A stretch of 64,000 nucleotides of DNA, from assembly GCF_000617925.1 (NCBI RefSeq), contig NZ_BAMT01000002.1, positions 1-64,000 on the forward strand, in the 5' to 3' direction. Source of the DNA: Methylobacillus glycogenes JCM 2850 (GTDB lineage Bacteria > Pseudomonadota > Gammaproteobacteria > Burkholderiales > Methylophilaceae). This document shows positions 9,554-19,300 of the stretch, piece by piece (the first letter of the stretch is position 1; every line of letters starts with the position of its first letter). A model generated the notes under the pieces. The model was not told the origin of the DNA. It saw nothing but the letters and a program-made list of their open reading frames with translations, and made no database searches. The position numbers and the translations under genes were made by a program.

Positions 9554-11271
9554 TGCAACAAAAAGCGAGTCCGGCCATTGGTTTTGCCACGCTATGGCAG
9601 TTATTGCGTCAACAGTGGTTTGAGGTCAGTTTTGCCAGCCTGTTGATCAACAGCGGCCAGATATTACTGCCGCTGTTCTCCATGCTGGTCTACGACAAAA
9701 TCGTCAGCAACGGCGTGTTTGAGACCTTGTGGGCGCTGGTCATAGGCATGGCGATTTTTATTGCGCTGGATGTAGGCATGCGCATCACGCGTAACTGGAC
9801 CGTGGAAAAGGTCGCGGCCGATATGGCACGCCGCACCGATGAAGGCTTGTGGCACAAGCTGCTGGCGGACAGGGATACGCCGACTGGCGGCATGGCCACT
9901 TTCCTGGCGCATTACCGCGACCTCACCAACGCGCTCAACTTTATCTCCTCCACCTATCTACTGGCGATTGCCGATCTGCCTTTCTATTTGCTTTATATGC
10001 TGGTGATAGGCGTGATTGCCTGGCCCATCATGATTTTGGTCGGGATACTAACCCTGTTCTATGCGGGCATAGGCTATATGCTGCAACGCCAGACCTTGCG
10101 CCTTAACCGCGATGCCGAGAAAACCTCTACCCAACGCATGGCTTATATAGGCGAAGTGCTGCAAGGCATGGAAATCGTGCGTACCGTGCCAGGCGTGGAA
10201 GCCTTGCTCAAGGGCTGGCGCAGTCAGTCTGATCAGGTCAGCGAGCTGGAAGCCGCACGCCGTCTCTCGGCCAGCCACAGCAATACTTTATCCGCAGGCA
10301 TGATGACCTTTACCACGGTAGCGGTGCTGACTCTGGGCGCTTATCTGATAGAAGCGCGGCTATTGTCGGTGGGCGGCTTGATTGCCTGTTCACTGCTGGC
10401 AGCGCGCGCCATGATGCTGGTGACTTCGCTCTATCTGGTGCTGGGCAAGTGGGAAGATTTTGCCCGTGCTGCCGGGCGCATGGATCATCTGCTGGAGTCT
10501 GGCAAGGCGGCGCAAGGGGTCAGTGAAGACATAGAGCAAAGTGCGCCTCATGCTTCGTTCAAGGTAGCCAAGCCCGAGGCCAGGGGCGATATCACCCTGC
10601 TACGCCTGAGCAAGCGCTACCCTGATAGGCCTGCCGCGCTGGACAGTATTAGCCTCAATATCGCTGCTGGTGAAAAAATAGGCCTGCTGGGCAGACCAGG
10701 CGCAGGCAAGAGCACGCTGCTTAAACTGATTGCTGGATTGAACATCGCTGATGAAGGCGAAGTGCTGATTGATGGCTACGAACTGCATGCCATTTCCCCC
10801 GCAGACCGCGCGCGCTGGATGGCCTATAAGCCGCAAGACCCGGTGCTGTTTGCGGGCACCTTGGAAGCCAATCTGTTGCTGGCAGGCAGCAAATCCAACA
10901 GTGAACGCATGCAACAGGCACTGTGGGCCTCAGGGCTGGAAGAAGAACTGAAACAGGGCAGGCTGACCCTGACCATGGCGATTGCTGACCGTGGCAGCAA
11001 CCTCTCTGGCGGGCAGCGGCAGAAGGTGGCGTTGGCTCGGACTTTTGCGCAAGCCAGCCGTATCTTGCTGCTGGATGAGCCCAGCCTGGGCCTGGACCCT
11101 GAAGGCGAAAGCCTGCTGGCACAACGCCTGCCGCAAGTGGTGGGTGATGGCAACCTGATCATGATCAGCCATAGTGCGGCTATGATGAGTGCGGTGCAGC
11201 GCATTATTGCGCTGGATGGTGGCAAAATGGTGGCTGATGGCCCCAAGGAAAAGCTGTTGCGATCAGCCTAG
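9553..11271 (+). CDS. Type I secretion ABC transporter (permease/ATPase), LapB/HlyB type without N-terminal peptidase-like domain
   Basis: Inner membrane ABC exporter for the upstream RTX protein. The ATG at 9553 overlaps the RTX stop codon (TGATG), indicating translational coupling; a TTG at 9550 is less likely. Residues about 20-300 are the six-helix permease domain. The ATPase part shows Walker A GRPGAGKST (about 380), signature LSGGQRQ (about 485), Walker B RILLLDEPSLG (about 502) and the switch His in MISHSAAMM. At 572 residues it lacks the roughly 130-residue C39-like domain of HlyB/LapB and so resembles the PrtD/AprD length class. An intrinsic terminator follows 55 bp later and closes the operon. 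Confidence 0.92.
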   Translation: MQQKASPAIGFATLWQLLRQQWFEVSFASLLINSGQILLPLFSMLVYDKIVSNGVFETLWALVIGMAIFIALDVGMRITRNWTVEKVAADMARRTDEGLWHKLLADRDTPTGGMATFLAHYRDLTNALNFISSTYLLAIADLPFYLLYMLVIGVIAWPIMILVGILTLFYAGIGYMLQRQTLRLNRDAEKTSTQRMAYIGEVLQGMEIVRTVPGVEALLKGWRSQSDQVSELEAARRLSASHSNTLSAGMMTFTTVAVLTLGAYLIEARLLSVGGLIACSLLAARAMMLVTSLYLVLGKWEDFARAAGRMDHLLESGKAAQGVSEDIEQSAPHASFKVAKPEARGDITLLRLSKRYPDRPAALDSISLNIAAGEKIGLLGRPGAGKSTLLKLIAGLNIADEGEVLIDGYELHAISPADRARWMAYKPQDPVLFAGTLEANLLLAGSKSNSERMQQALWASGLEEELKQGRLTLTMAIADRGSNLSGGQRQKVALARTFAQASRILLLDEPSLGLDPEGESLLAQRLPQVVGDGNLIMISHSAAMMSAVQRIIALDGGKMVADGPKEKLLRSA

Positions 11272-11325
11272 CTGCAAGCCGCTATTCAGGCTGCTGTTGA
11301 GGTCGCTATTGCCCGCGACGAAAAT

Positions 11326-11357
11326 AAAAAAGCCAATGTGTAAACATTGGCTTTTTT
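11326..11357 (+). terminator. Bidirectional intrinsic terminator between the exporter operon and the YqaE-like gene
   Basis: AGCCAATGT (11331-11339) pairs with ACATTGGCT (11344-11352) across a 4-base loop, with A-tract before and T-tract after. It can stop transcription from both the RTX operon (+) and the minus-strand gene at 11400-11588. Confidence 0.9.
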
Positions 11358-11399
11358 CATACTTGAAACTGCGGCTTTATTTCTGCAAAAGCGGCAGCG

Positions 11400-11588
11400 C
11401 TATTTTTGCAAGGCGCGCTGGATTTTCTGATCGGTCTTGTATTCGCTCAAGGCGTATACCGACCAGATGGCCGCAGGCAACCAGCCTATGATAGTCAATT
11501 GCAGAATCAGGCAGATGATGCCGGCAATTGGCCGACCTATGGTGAAAAACTGCACCCATGGCAGGAAAATGGCAAGAATCAGGCGCAT
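11400..11588 (-). CDS. YqaE/Pmp3-family small membrane protein
   Basis: A 62-residue hydrophobic protein with two predicted membrane helices (LILAIFLPWVQFF and AGIICLILQLTIIGWLPAAIW) and a short charged C-terminus, matching the Pmp3/YqaE family (UPF0057), which is associated with membrane potential and salt or cold stress in other organisms. The first helix of the family normally contains LPPLGVF; here it reads LPWVQFF, so this is a divergent member. A GGAG ribosome site precedes the ATG. It lies between the bidirectional terminator and lysA and may be the last gene of the lptM-lysA transcript. Confidence 0.7.
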   Translation of the reverse strand: MRLILAIFLPWVQFFTIGRPIAGIICLILQLTIIGWLPAAIWSVYALSEYKTDQKIQRALQK

Positions 11589-11623
11589 TTAAGTCTCCGC
11601 TTATTGGTATTTGAATATGAAGT

Positions 11624-12871
11624 TTAGCCCAGAATTTGCTCAAGTGCGAATAGCTGGGAGATGGTTTCACGCTGGCGTACCAGTTGATACTTGTCACCAA
11701 ATACCATGACCTCGGCAGCGCGTGGGCGGGTATTGTAGTTTGAGCTCATGCTCATGCCGTAAGCACCTGCGGACAAGACTGCCAGCAAATCTCCCTGCTT
11801 GAGCGCGAGTTCACGATCATGGCCGAGGAAATCGCCACTTTCGCATACTGGGCCAACAATCTCATACACCTGCGCCGGGGTATCTGTAGCCGGGTTCACG
11901 GCCACTATGTCGTGGTAAGCGTCGTACAGCGCAGGGCGCATCAGGTCGTTCATGGCTGCATCAACAATGGCGAAATTCTTGGCCTCGGTGTGCTTGAGGT
12001 ATTCAACCTTGGTTAGCAGCGTGCCTGCGTTGCCTACCAACGCACGACCTGGCTCGAACACTAGCTTGACCGCACGCTCACCCAGTTTTTCCAGCACCGC
12101 CGCAGCGTAGGCTGAGAAATCAGGGGGAGTTTCATCGCTGTAGCAGATGCCTATGCCACCACCCAGATCAATATGTTCTATGGCAATGCCTTCGGCTTCT
12201 AGCTGATCCACCAAGGCCAGCACGCGATCAAAGGCGTCAAGGAAGGGTGACAGCTCTGTGAGTTGCGAGCCTATATGGCAATCGACGCCATGCACCTTGA
12301 TGTTGTCCAGGCTGGCTGCACGCTGATATAAGCTGAAAGCATCTTCATAAGCCACGCCAAACTTGTTGTTCTTGAGGCCAGTGGAGATGTAAGGGTGGGT
12401 CTTGGCGTCTACATTGGGATTGACGCGCAGCGACACTGGCGCGATCTTGCCCAGGCGGCCTGCAACTTCATTCAGGCGCTCCAGCTCGCTGGCGGATTCG
12501 ACGTTAAAGCAGAAAATGCCTGCCTGTAATGCGGCCTCCATTTCGGCGGCTGTCTTGCCTACGCCGGAAAATACCACTTTTGCCGGGTTACCCCCTGCTG
12601 CCAGCACGCGTGCGAGTTCACCGCCAGAGACGATATCAAAACCTGCCCCCAGGCGCGCAAAGGTATTGAGCACAGCCAGGCTGGGGTTGGATTTCACCGC
12701 AAAGCACACCAGATGGTCACGTCCAGCAAACCCCGCTGCAAAGCGCGTATAGGCGGACTCAAGGGCTGCCTTGGAGTAGACGTAGCAAGGGGTGCCGAAT
12801 TCCTCGGCAATGCGGGTCAGGGAAACATCTTCGGCATGCAGGTTGCCATTTTTAAGCTGGAATGAATTCAC
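11624..12871 (-). CDS. lysA: Diaminopimelate decarboxylase
   Basis: PLP enzyme that converts meso-diaminopimelate to lysine and CO2, the last step of lysine synthesis. The 415-residue frame begins with GTG (12871), giving an N-terminus MNSFQLKNGNLHAEDVSL typical of proteobacterial LysA; an upstream in-frame ATG would run back through lptM and is rejected. Visible signatures are the PLP-lysine motif CFAVKSNPSLAVL (about residue 60), HIGSQLTE, the glycine loop GGGIGICY, EPGRALVGNAG and the C-terminal CESGDFL region with the catalytic Cys. It follows lptM by 10 bp, a conserved pairing in beta- and gammaproteobacteria. Confidence 0.95.
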   Translation of the reverse strand: MNSFQLKNGNLHAEDVSLTRIAEEFGTPCYVYSKAALESAYTRFAAGFAGRDHLVCFAVKSNPSLAVLNTFARLGAGFDIVSGGELARVLAAGGNPAKVVFSGVGKTAAEMEAALQAGIFCFNVESASELERLNEVAGRLGKIAPVSLRVNPNVDAKTHPYISTGLKNNKFGVAYEDAFSLYQRAASLDNIKVHGVDCHIGSQLTELSPFLDAFDRVLALVDQLEAEGIAIEHIDLGGGIGICYSDETPPDFSAYAAAVLEKLGERAVKLVFEPGRALVGNAGTLLTKVEYLKHTEAKNFAIVDAAMNDLMRPALYDAYHDIVAVNPATDTPAQVYEIVGPVCESGDFLGHDRELALKQGDLLAVLSAGAYGMSMSSNYNTRPRAAEVMVFGDKYQLVRQRETISQLFALEQILG

Positions 12872-12881
12872 GGGTAGACGA

Positions 12882-13073
12882 TCAATCGAGTTGTTTGGTT
12901 TGAACCGGCGTTTGCCTGCTTGAAGCGGGCTGCTTTTGCTGGGATTGGTTGGATTGCGACTCAGCGGATGGTTGATCCTGGGGGTACTGTCTTTCCGGGA
13001 TATAGAGATCACCCTTGGTGCCGCATGCGGCCAGTATCAGGCAACTAAGCAAAATCAGGAGGCAGGGACGCAT
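12882..13073 (-). CDS. lptM: LPS translocon maturation lipoprotein LptM (YifL-like)
   Basis: A 63-residue lipoprotein. The N-terminus MRPCLLILLSCLILAAC is a signal peptide with lipobox LAAC, so Cys17 becomes the acylated residue. It is followed by GTKGDLYIPE, the conserved LptM/YifL motif, and a Gln/Ser-rich tail. In Escherichia coli LptM helps mature the LptD-LptE complex at the outer membrane. The ATG at 13073 is chosen because it starts the signal peptide; longer in-frame starts add residues unlike the family. It is directly upstream of lysA, as in many proteobacteria. Confidence 0.85.
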   Translation of the reverse strand: MRPCLLILLSCLILAACGTKGDLYIPERQYPQDQPSAESQSNQSQQKQPASSRQTPVQTKQLD

Positions 13074-13232
13074 GGTGTTTGAATGCAAAGAGTTGATTTT
13101 AACATAAGTGCCTGGCACTACTGCAAAGCGGGGCTGGCTGACCGTTTGTCAGTGACATGTCACCGTTTATCGGTAAAACTGGCAGGTGTGTACTTCTTTA
13201 TTGCATGATGCCAACATGAAAGGAGAGTGGCG

Positions 13233-13712
13233 ATGAAAGCAGTCCAACAGTTAAATCCAGTTCAGCCCGGGAAGTCTGCACAAGACATTAAAGCGGCACA
13301 GCTGGGATTTACCTTGATAGAGCTCATGATCGTCGTCGTTATCGTGGGCATTTTGGCAGCGGTTGCTATTCCTTCATATAACCGATACGTAGTTCGAGCC
13401 AAAGTGGCGGAAGCGATTTCCCAGCTTTCGGATGTACGCAACCGCATGGAGCGCAGTTACCAGGATCATAGGCGTTATGACTGTGCCAATGTGACCATGC
13501 CCGCCTCGCCTGCTGTGCAATTTTTCACTTATGCCTGCAGCAATCCCAGTGGCAATCAGACTTTTCTCATCACCGCCACTGGTGTTGCCGCTCAGGGCCT
13601 GAGTGGTTATAGCTACACTATTAATCAGGATAACCAGCGCATCACCACTGGATTCCCAGATGCGACGGTGCCTGCCAGCTGCTGGCTGACCAAACCCGGT
13701 GGAAGTTGCTGA
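13233..13712 (+). CDS. pilE: Type IV pilin-like protein (PilE type)
   Basis: First gene of a minor pilin operon. The prepilin site is QLG^FTLIELMIVVVIVGILAAVAIPSY with Glu at +5. The leader before Gly-Phe is about 25 residues (MKAVQQLNP...), much longer than the usual 6-10, yet the AGGAGAG ribosome site 6 bp before this ATG supports it. The mature part (about 134 residues) has the alpha-1 spine, four cysteines (C in DCANV, YACSN, SCWL and the final Cys) and a C-terminal disulfide loop. PilE proteins in this operon position act as minor pilins that prime pilus assembly with FimT, PilV, PilW, PilX and PilY1. It overlaps fimT by one base. Confidence 0.88.
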   Translation: MKAVQQLNPVQPGKSAQDIKAAQLGFTLIELMIVVVIVGILAAVAIPSYNRYVVRAKVAEAISQLSDVRNRMERSYQDHRRYDCANVTMPASPAVQFFTYACSNPSGNQTFLITATGVAAQGLSGYSYTINQDNQRITTGFPDATVPASCWLTKPGGSC

Positions 13713-14257
13713 TGAGCTCGCGGCAGCAGGGGTTCACACTGGTCGAGATGATGGTGACACTGGCTATTTCCATCATCTTGCTCAGTGTTGCGATTCCCAG
13801 CTTCAGCGATATGTTGGGCAATATGAAAATCCGTGCAGCGGCCCAAAATATCAATACCGGCTTGCAATTGGCACGAGCCGAGGCAATACGCCGCAATACC
13901 AATGTGGTATTCACCCTGGGTGAGTATCCCGCCTGGTCAGTAGGGTGCCAGATTGTGGTGGTGGATGTTGATGCCGATGGTGTGGAGGATTGCCCTGAGG
14001 TGATACAGAACAAGAGCAGCAATGAGGGCGCGGCCAACATCGCGGTAGAGGTGACTCCGGCAGGCACAGGCCGCATCACCTTCAATGGTATGGGGCGCGT
14101 CACTTACAACAATGATGGCAGCAACCCTGTGCGACAGCTGGATTTCACTTCTACTGGAGGCGGCAGCCGCAATTTACGTATCCTGATTCGCGGAGGCAGC
14201 GTGCATTTTTGTGACCCCGCTGTCACGACCGTAGGAGACCCAAGAGCATGCGCCTAA
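13712..14257 (+). CDS. fimT: FimT/GspH-family minor pseudopilin
   Basis: Minor prepilin with the class III signal SSRQQG^FTLVEMMVTLAISIILLSVAIPSF at the N-terminus; Glu at +5 is present. About 181 residues, and the rest matches the GspH/FimT beta-domain (LQLARAEAIRRNTNVVF). The ATG at 13712 overlaps the pilE stop (TGATG). FimT proteins are minor pilus components, and in some bacteria FimT binds DNA during natural transformation; that role is not testable from this sequence. The end overlaps pilV by 10 bases, so translation is probably coupled. Confidence 0.85.
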   Translation: MSSRQQGFTLVEMMVTLAISIILLSVAIPSFSDMLGNMKIRAAAQNINTGLQLARAEAIRRNTNVVFTLGEYPAWSVGCQIVVVDVDADGVEDCPEVIQNKSSNEGAANIAVEVTPAGTGRITFNGMGRVTYNNDGSNPVRQLDFTSTGGGSRNLRILIRGGSVHFCDPAVTTVGDPRACA

Positions 14258-14685
14258 ACTCTGCCCAGTTCCAGCAAGGTTCTATTCTGCTCGAGGGCTT
14301 GATTGCCATTCTGGTGTTTTCCATGGGGGTGCTGGCCATCATAGGCTTGCAGGCTTCGGCCATGAAAACAGTATCGGATGCGCAATATAGGCTGGAGGCG
14401 GCATATCTGGCCAATCGCCTGGTATCCAGCCTCTGGACCGCGGGTAGCAGTGGCATTGAGAACTATGGCTTGCCGGGTGGCAGCTCTCCCGATCTGGCCA
14501 GATGGCTGGCCGATGTCAGTAATCGCCTGCCTGGCGTGGATACGCACGCGCCTACCGTAGTCATCAACGGTGATGCCACCACTGGCTATACCGCCACTGT
14601 CACAGTGTTCTGGCAGCCACCATCGGAACGTGAGGCACATAGCCATACCACCGTGGCTTATATCCATATGAATCCCACACCATGA
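14248..14685 (+). CDS. pilV: Type IV pilus modification/minor pilin PilV
   Basis: Minor prepilin of 145 residues with the leader MRLNSAQFQQG^SILLEGLIAILVFSMGVLAIIGLQ, typical of PilV: Gly at -1, Ser instead of Phe at +1, Glu at +5. The remainder has the PilV-like AQYRLEAAYLANRLVSSLW segment. It overlaps fimT upstream and pilW downstream by 4 bases (ATGA). It is expected to sit in the tip complex with PilW, PilX and PilE, carrying PilY1. Confidence 0.85.
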   Translation: MRLNSAQFQQGSILLEGLIAILVFSMGVLAIIGLQASAMKTVSDAQYRLEAAYLANRLVSSLWTAGSSGIENYGLPGGSSPDLARWLADVSNRLPGVDTHAPTVVINGDATTGYTATVTVFWQPPSEREAHSHTTVAYIHMNPTP

Positions 14686-15713
14686 GGACGGCCATTATGT
14701 ATCGTCATCAACGCGGATTCAGCCTGGTCGAAATGATGGTAGGCATCGTCATTGGCCTGCTGGGTATGCTGGTGATAGGCCAGGTATTGTCCATCTCGCA
14801 GGACAGTAACCGTACCACGGCCGCAGGTAGTGATTCACAGCAGAATGGCGCATTGGCGCTGCTGGCCATAGAACGCGATATTCGTCAATCTGGTTATGGC
14901 ATGAATGTCTCACAAGTGCTGGGATGCCAGGTTTCTGGTACTGATACCAGCAATGGGCGTGCCGTCAGTTTCTTGTTTGTGCCTAGTCGTATTACGCAAG
15001 GTTTGGATACTGCACCAGATGTGATTCAACTGACCTATAGCAATGCCAATATGATCACTAGCCCTTCTGCGCTATTGCAAAACATGGTCACTGCTGATTC
15101 TGATTATGTGGTCAGTAATCGCTTTGGTTATACGGTTGGAGATGTGCTGGTGACGGCTGCCGCTGGCATGACCTGTGATCTGACGCAGATTACAGCGACG
15201 CCAGGGACACCGTATCAGAACAACATCACCCATGCTTCTACAGCCCGTTACCATGGCAGCCTGATTTATCCCTCCAGTGCTCAGGTGTTCAATATGGGGC
15301 GCAATCCGGTGAGCAATCGTTATTCCATTGTCGATGGTGGCTTGCAGATGTTTTCTGAATTGACCGGCGAGGCCATGCTGATTGCAGATGGGGTGATTGA
15401 CCTGCAGGCAGACTATGGTCTCAACTCCGACGGTGATGTCGGCAATACCATCGATGGCTACAGCACCACGCCTGATCTCAATGGCGATGGCATCATCTCG
15501 TGGGATGAATGGGAAAAAGTCATGGCGGTACGGGTTGGCCTGGTTAGTCGTAGCGGCAAACGGGAAGCCGAAATAGTTACCAGCAACTTGCCCACCTGGA
15601 CTGGTGGCACCTTTAGCAATGTTGGCAATTTGAGCGACTGGCAGCATTACCGCTACCAGGTCTTTGAAACCACAGTGGTGTTACGGAACATGTTATGGAA
15701 ACCACCCACCTGA
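14682..15713 (+). CDS. pilW: Minor pilin PilW
   Basis: A 343-residue minor prepilin with QRG^FSLVEMMVGIVIGLLGMLVIGQVL at the N-terminus (Glu at +5). PilW proteins are the largest of the minor pilins, and this length and the motifs SQQNGALALLAIERDIRQSGYG and EVMAVRVGLVSRSG-like segment fit. The start at 14682 overlaps pilV; an internal ATG at 14697 (MYRHQRGFSL) gives a shorter, more usual leader and may be the true start. The end overlaps pilX by 19 bases. Confidence 0.85.
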   Translation: MRTAIMYRHQRGFSLVEMMVGIVIGLLGMLVIGQVLSISQDSNRTTAAGSDSQQNGALALLAIERDIRQSGYGMNVSQVLGCQVSGTDTSNGRAVSFLFVPSRITQGLDTAPDVIQLTYSNANMITSPSALLQNMVTADSDYVVSNRFGYTVGDVLVTAAAGMTCDLTQITATPGTPYQNNITHASTARYHGSLIYPSSAQVFNMGRNPVSNRYSIVDGGLQMFSELTGEAMLIADGVIDLQADYGLNSDGDVGNTIDGYSTTPDLNGDGIISWDEWEKVMAVRVGLVSRSGKREAEIVTSNLPTWTGGTFSNVGNLSDWQHYRYQVFETTVVLRNMLWKPPT

Positions 15714-16311
15714 TCCCGTCCATATCAGCCCCTGCACAGCGTCAACGCGGTGTGGTGCTGCTGATTGCATTAATCGTGCTGATTGCCATGACCTTGGCTG
15801 GTCTGGCCTTGTGGCGCTCTGTCGATGCCACCAATGTCATCGCCGGAAATCTGGCATTCAAGGAATCCACGCTGATGTCTGCCGACCGTGGGTTGCAGGC
15901 CGCTCTGGTCTGGCTGGATGGCAATCGCAATGCACTGGGCGACAATAATCTGGCCCAGGGCTACACCGCCAATACGCTTACCACCGACCCGGACTGGTAT
16001 GGCACCAGTGTCTGGAGCAATGCCGTGGATGTAGGTACCGATGCCGCCGGTAACCGGGTGCAATACCTGATACATCGCTTGTGCCGGACAACTGGTCCTT
16101 ATAACGGTCAGGATGGGACTGGCGTCAACAACACCTGCTCCACCTCCTTGTCCAAGAGCCGGTGACCAATGCCACTGTAGGCAGCAGCCTGCAAATCGGG
16201 GCTTCGGTTTACCAGACCAATCCATCGGTTTATTACCGCATTACCACACGTGTGCAGGGGCCGCGCAACACAATCAGCATTGTGCAGGCTACCGTCATGG
16301 TGCCTGTCTAG
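15695..16311 (+). CDS. pilX: Minor pilin PilX (one frameshift)
   Basis: PilX-family minor pilin: RQRGVVLLIALIVLIAMTLAGLALWRSVD membrane spine preceded by a short basic leader, followed by the NVIAGNLAFKESTLMSADRGLQAA region conserved in PilX. The frame breaks at about 16159 (AGCCGG, with one C apparently missing from a CCC run). After restoring it the frame continues through VTNATVGSSL and YYRITTRVQGPRN to a stop at 16309-16311, the normal C-terminus of the family; restored length is 205 residues. PilX supports pilus assembly and, in Neisseria, aggregation. PilY1 follows. Confidence 0.85.
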
Positions 16312-16344
16312 GCACCTGACATGCTAAAGGGGAGAAACAACAAG

Positions 16345-19300
16345 ATGAATTCAATGATGCTCAGCAGAAAGTTGTCCCTGCTATGCCTGGGCTGGCTGTT
16401 GCTGTTGGTTAGCCAGGCACAGGCTGCCGTGACCGATATCTCCAATAACCCACTCTCCACTGCCTCTGGTACGGTGGTGCGGCCTAATGTGATGTTCCTG
16501 CTGGATGACTCTGGCAGTATGAACTGGAATTACATGCCGGATTACGTGAACTCCACCAATAAATGCCGCACTGGTATTAGTGGTCGTACTCAGGGGAGTT
16601 GCGAAACTCTTGGTATAAATACTGACAACAATGCACTTACTCAGGGTGGAGCACCTCCGGTATTCAATTATCAGATGAATTCCGTTTATTACAACCCTAA
16701 CGTGCTGTATACGCCGCCAGTGAATCCTTGCGATATTTCACAGACGCTGCCCAGCATGAATGGGAGCAATAGTGGGGGCTGGACAGCGGTTAGGGTGAGT
16801 GGACATCAAATTGATGCTGGCACTTGTGCGCAGACATCAGTCACAACCAATATTCTGTCTAATTATCCAGAACTAATTTATTGCGACGGGACTAGCAGCA
16901 GAAGTGAGTGCAAACGCAATGGCTATGACAAACGTGAGGCTAGTGGTGGCACCTATGATAATGGCGATGGCGATTATGATTGGCCGTTTAGAGTAGGTAC
17001 TAAGGATTACATTAATCCCCGTACCATGAATAGTAATCCGCATTACTACATTATTGATCCGCTGGAGTTCTGCACAGACGCTACCTTGTTTAACTGTAGG
17101 GCTACAAGAGACAGTGCCTACAACGTGCCGGCGTATATACGCTATTGCAATAGTAGCAATAATGCGGATCGAGTCGGCGTGGTTAGCGGGGGAGGGTGCC
17201 GTGCCAAGTATTCTGCCCAAGTCCCAGTGTTTGTCTTTGCGCGTTATGGCAAGTTCCGTCGTATCGATATACTACCTGATAACACCTTTGCCAAGACGGC
17301 TGACCGGCTGGATTGTGCGGGCACTACCTGCTCATACGCGGAGGAAATGACCAATTTCGCCAACTGGTATGCCTATTACCGTACGCGCATGATGACCATG
17401 AAAAGTGCCGCAGGTCAGGCCTTCTCTACCATAGACAATAACTACCGCGTGGGCTTTATCACCATCAACCCTGGTTCTGGATCAGTCCGTGCCGACAGGT
17501 ATCTGAAAATTGACGACTTTGAACCTGCGCACAAAAAAGCCTGGTACCAAAAGTTCTATGCTTCAGGAGGTACTGGTAACACCCCTTTGCGTGAAGCCTT
17601 GTCACGAGTAGGTCGGCATTATGCCGGGGTTACCGGCGGTATCAACAACGGCATGCCCGACGACCCGATTCAGTTTGCCTGCCAGCAGAATTTTGCCATC
17701 CTGACCACAGATGGTTACTGGAATAATAATGGCGGGCAGAATCTTGCCGGCAGAGCAATTGAGAATGAGGATGCAGCGGATGAAGATTATTCCAAACGTT
17801 CAGACGGTGCTTATGATGGTGGCCCCAGCATTGGTGGTTTCACTGCACGAGGCGAGGCTATTCCGGCCAGTGGTACCTTGGCCGATGTCGCCATGTATTA
17901 CTACAAGAATGATCTGCGCCCGAATATGGAGGACAAAGTACCTACCACAACCAAGGACAAGATAACCGCGCAACATATGAATACATTTACCTTGGGCTTA
18001 GGGCTGGATGGTGAACTGGATTACCGTGCCGATTATGAGCTGGCGAGTGAGGGCGCTTTTGCCGAGATCAAGCAGGGGTTACGCAATTGGCCTGTACCTG
18101 CGCAAAACGCGCCCAGTGCCCTGGATGACCTATGGCATGCCGCCGTCAATGGCCGTGGCCTCTACTTCAGCGCCAAGCAACCCAAGGAGTTGATCTCAGG
18201 TCTGCGCAGTGCGCTGGCCGGGGTGTCTGACCGTACGGGTGCAGCATCAGCTTCAGCTACCAGTAGCCCCAATATCACCCAGACTGACAACCGTATCTTT
18301 AGCTCGACCTACCGTAGCGTGTATTGGGATGGCGAAATTGTCGCCCAGGTGATCAACCCTGCCGATGGCGTTGTTAGTGATGCGATTGCCTGGAGTGCGC
18401 AGGCGCAGGTGAATGGCCAGGCCGATGGTCGCCGTATTTTCAAGAATGATGACGGTAGGACACCGTTGATTGAGCCTTTCCTCTGGGCCAACCTCAGTGA
18501 TGCCGAACGGCTGTATTTCAGCAATAAGTGCGACTCTCTGTCGCAATGCCGCAATCTGACCAGCACGGCCAAGGCTAAAGCCAATCTTGGAGAGAACATG
18601 GTCGCTTATCTGCGCGGGCAGTCTATCAACAGTGGCGAAGCGGTGCAGACGGACAAGGCGTATCGCTTACGTGCCAACCTGTTGGGCGATACCGTCAACT
18701 CTGCGCCTGCCTACATCAAGCAACCCAGGTTCAACTTTGTTGATAGTGTCTCGCCGAATTACCAGACCTTCAAGGGGAATCAATCCACGCGCCAGGGCAC
18801 TTTGTACCTAGGGGCCAATGACGGCATGCTGCATGCCATCAATGCCGAGACTGGTGCTACGCGCTGGTCCTATATTCCACAGTCTGTCATGCCTAATCTC
18901 TACAAGTTGGCAGACAAGAATTATGGCGAGAGCCATCAATACATGGTTGACGGCTCTCCCCAGACCATGGATGTTTATGATGCCACTACCAGCGCCTGGC
19001 GTACCGTACTGGTAACTGGCCTCAACGCAGGCGGACGCGGTTATGTAGCACTGGATGTCACAGATGAAAACAATCCCAGTGTGCTTTGGGAGTTCTGCCA
19101 CACTAGCGCGCATTGCCGACTCTGGGATGCAGACCTTGGATATACCTATGGCAACCCGGTGATAGCCAAACTGCCTACAGGTAATGCCAATGCCGGGCGC
19201 TGGGTGGTGATGTTCACATCCGGCTATAACAATGTCTCACCCGGCAATGGTCAGGGCTATCTTTTTATCGTTGATGCCATTACCGGTGCCGTGATCCAGA

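Noticed and set aside
13180..13215. Sigma-54 promoter upstream of pilE (TGGCAG...)
   Set aside because: The -24 half is present but no GC at the -12 position with correct spacing.
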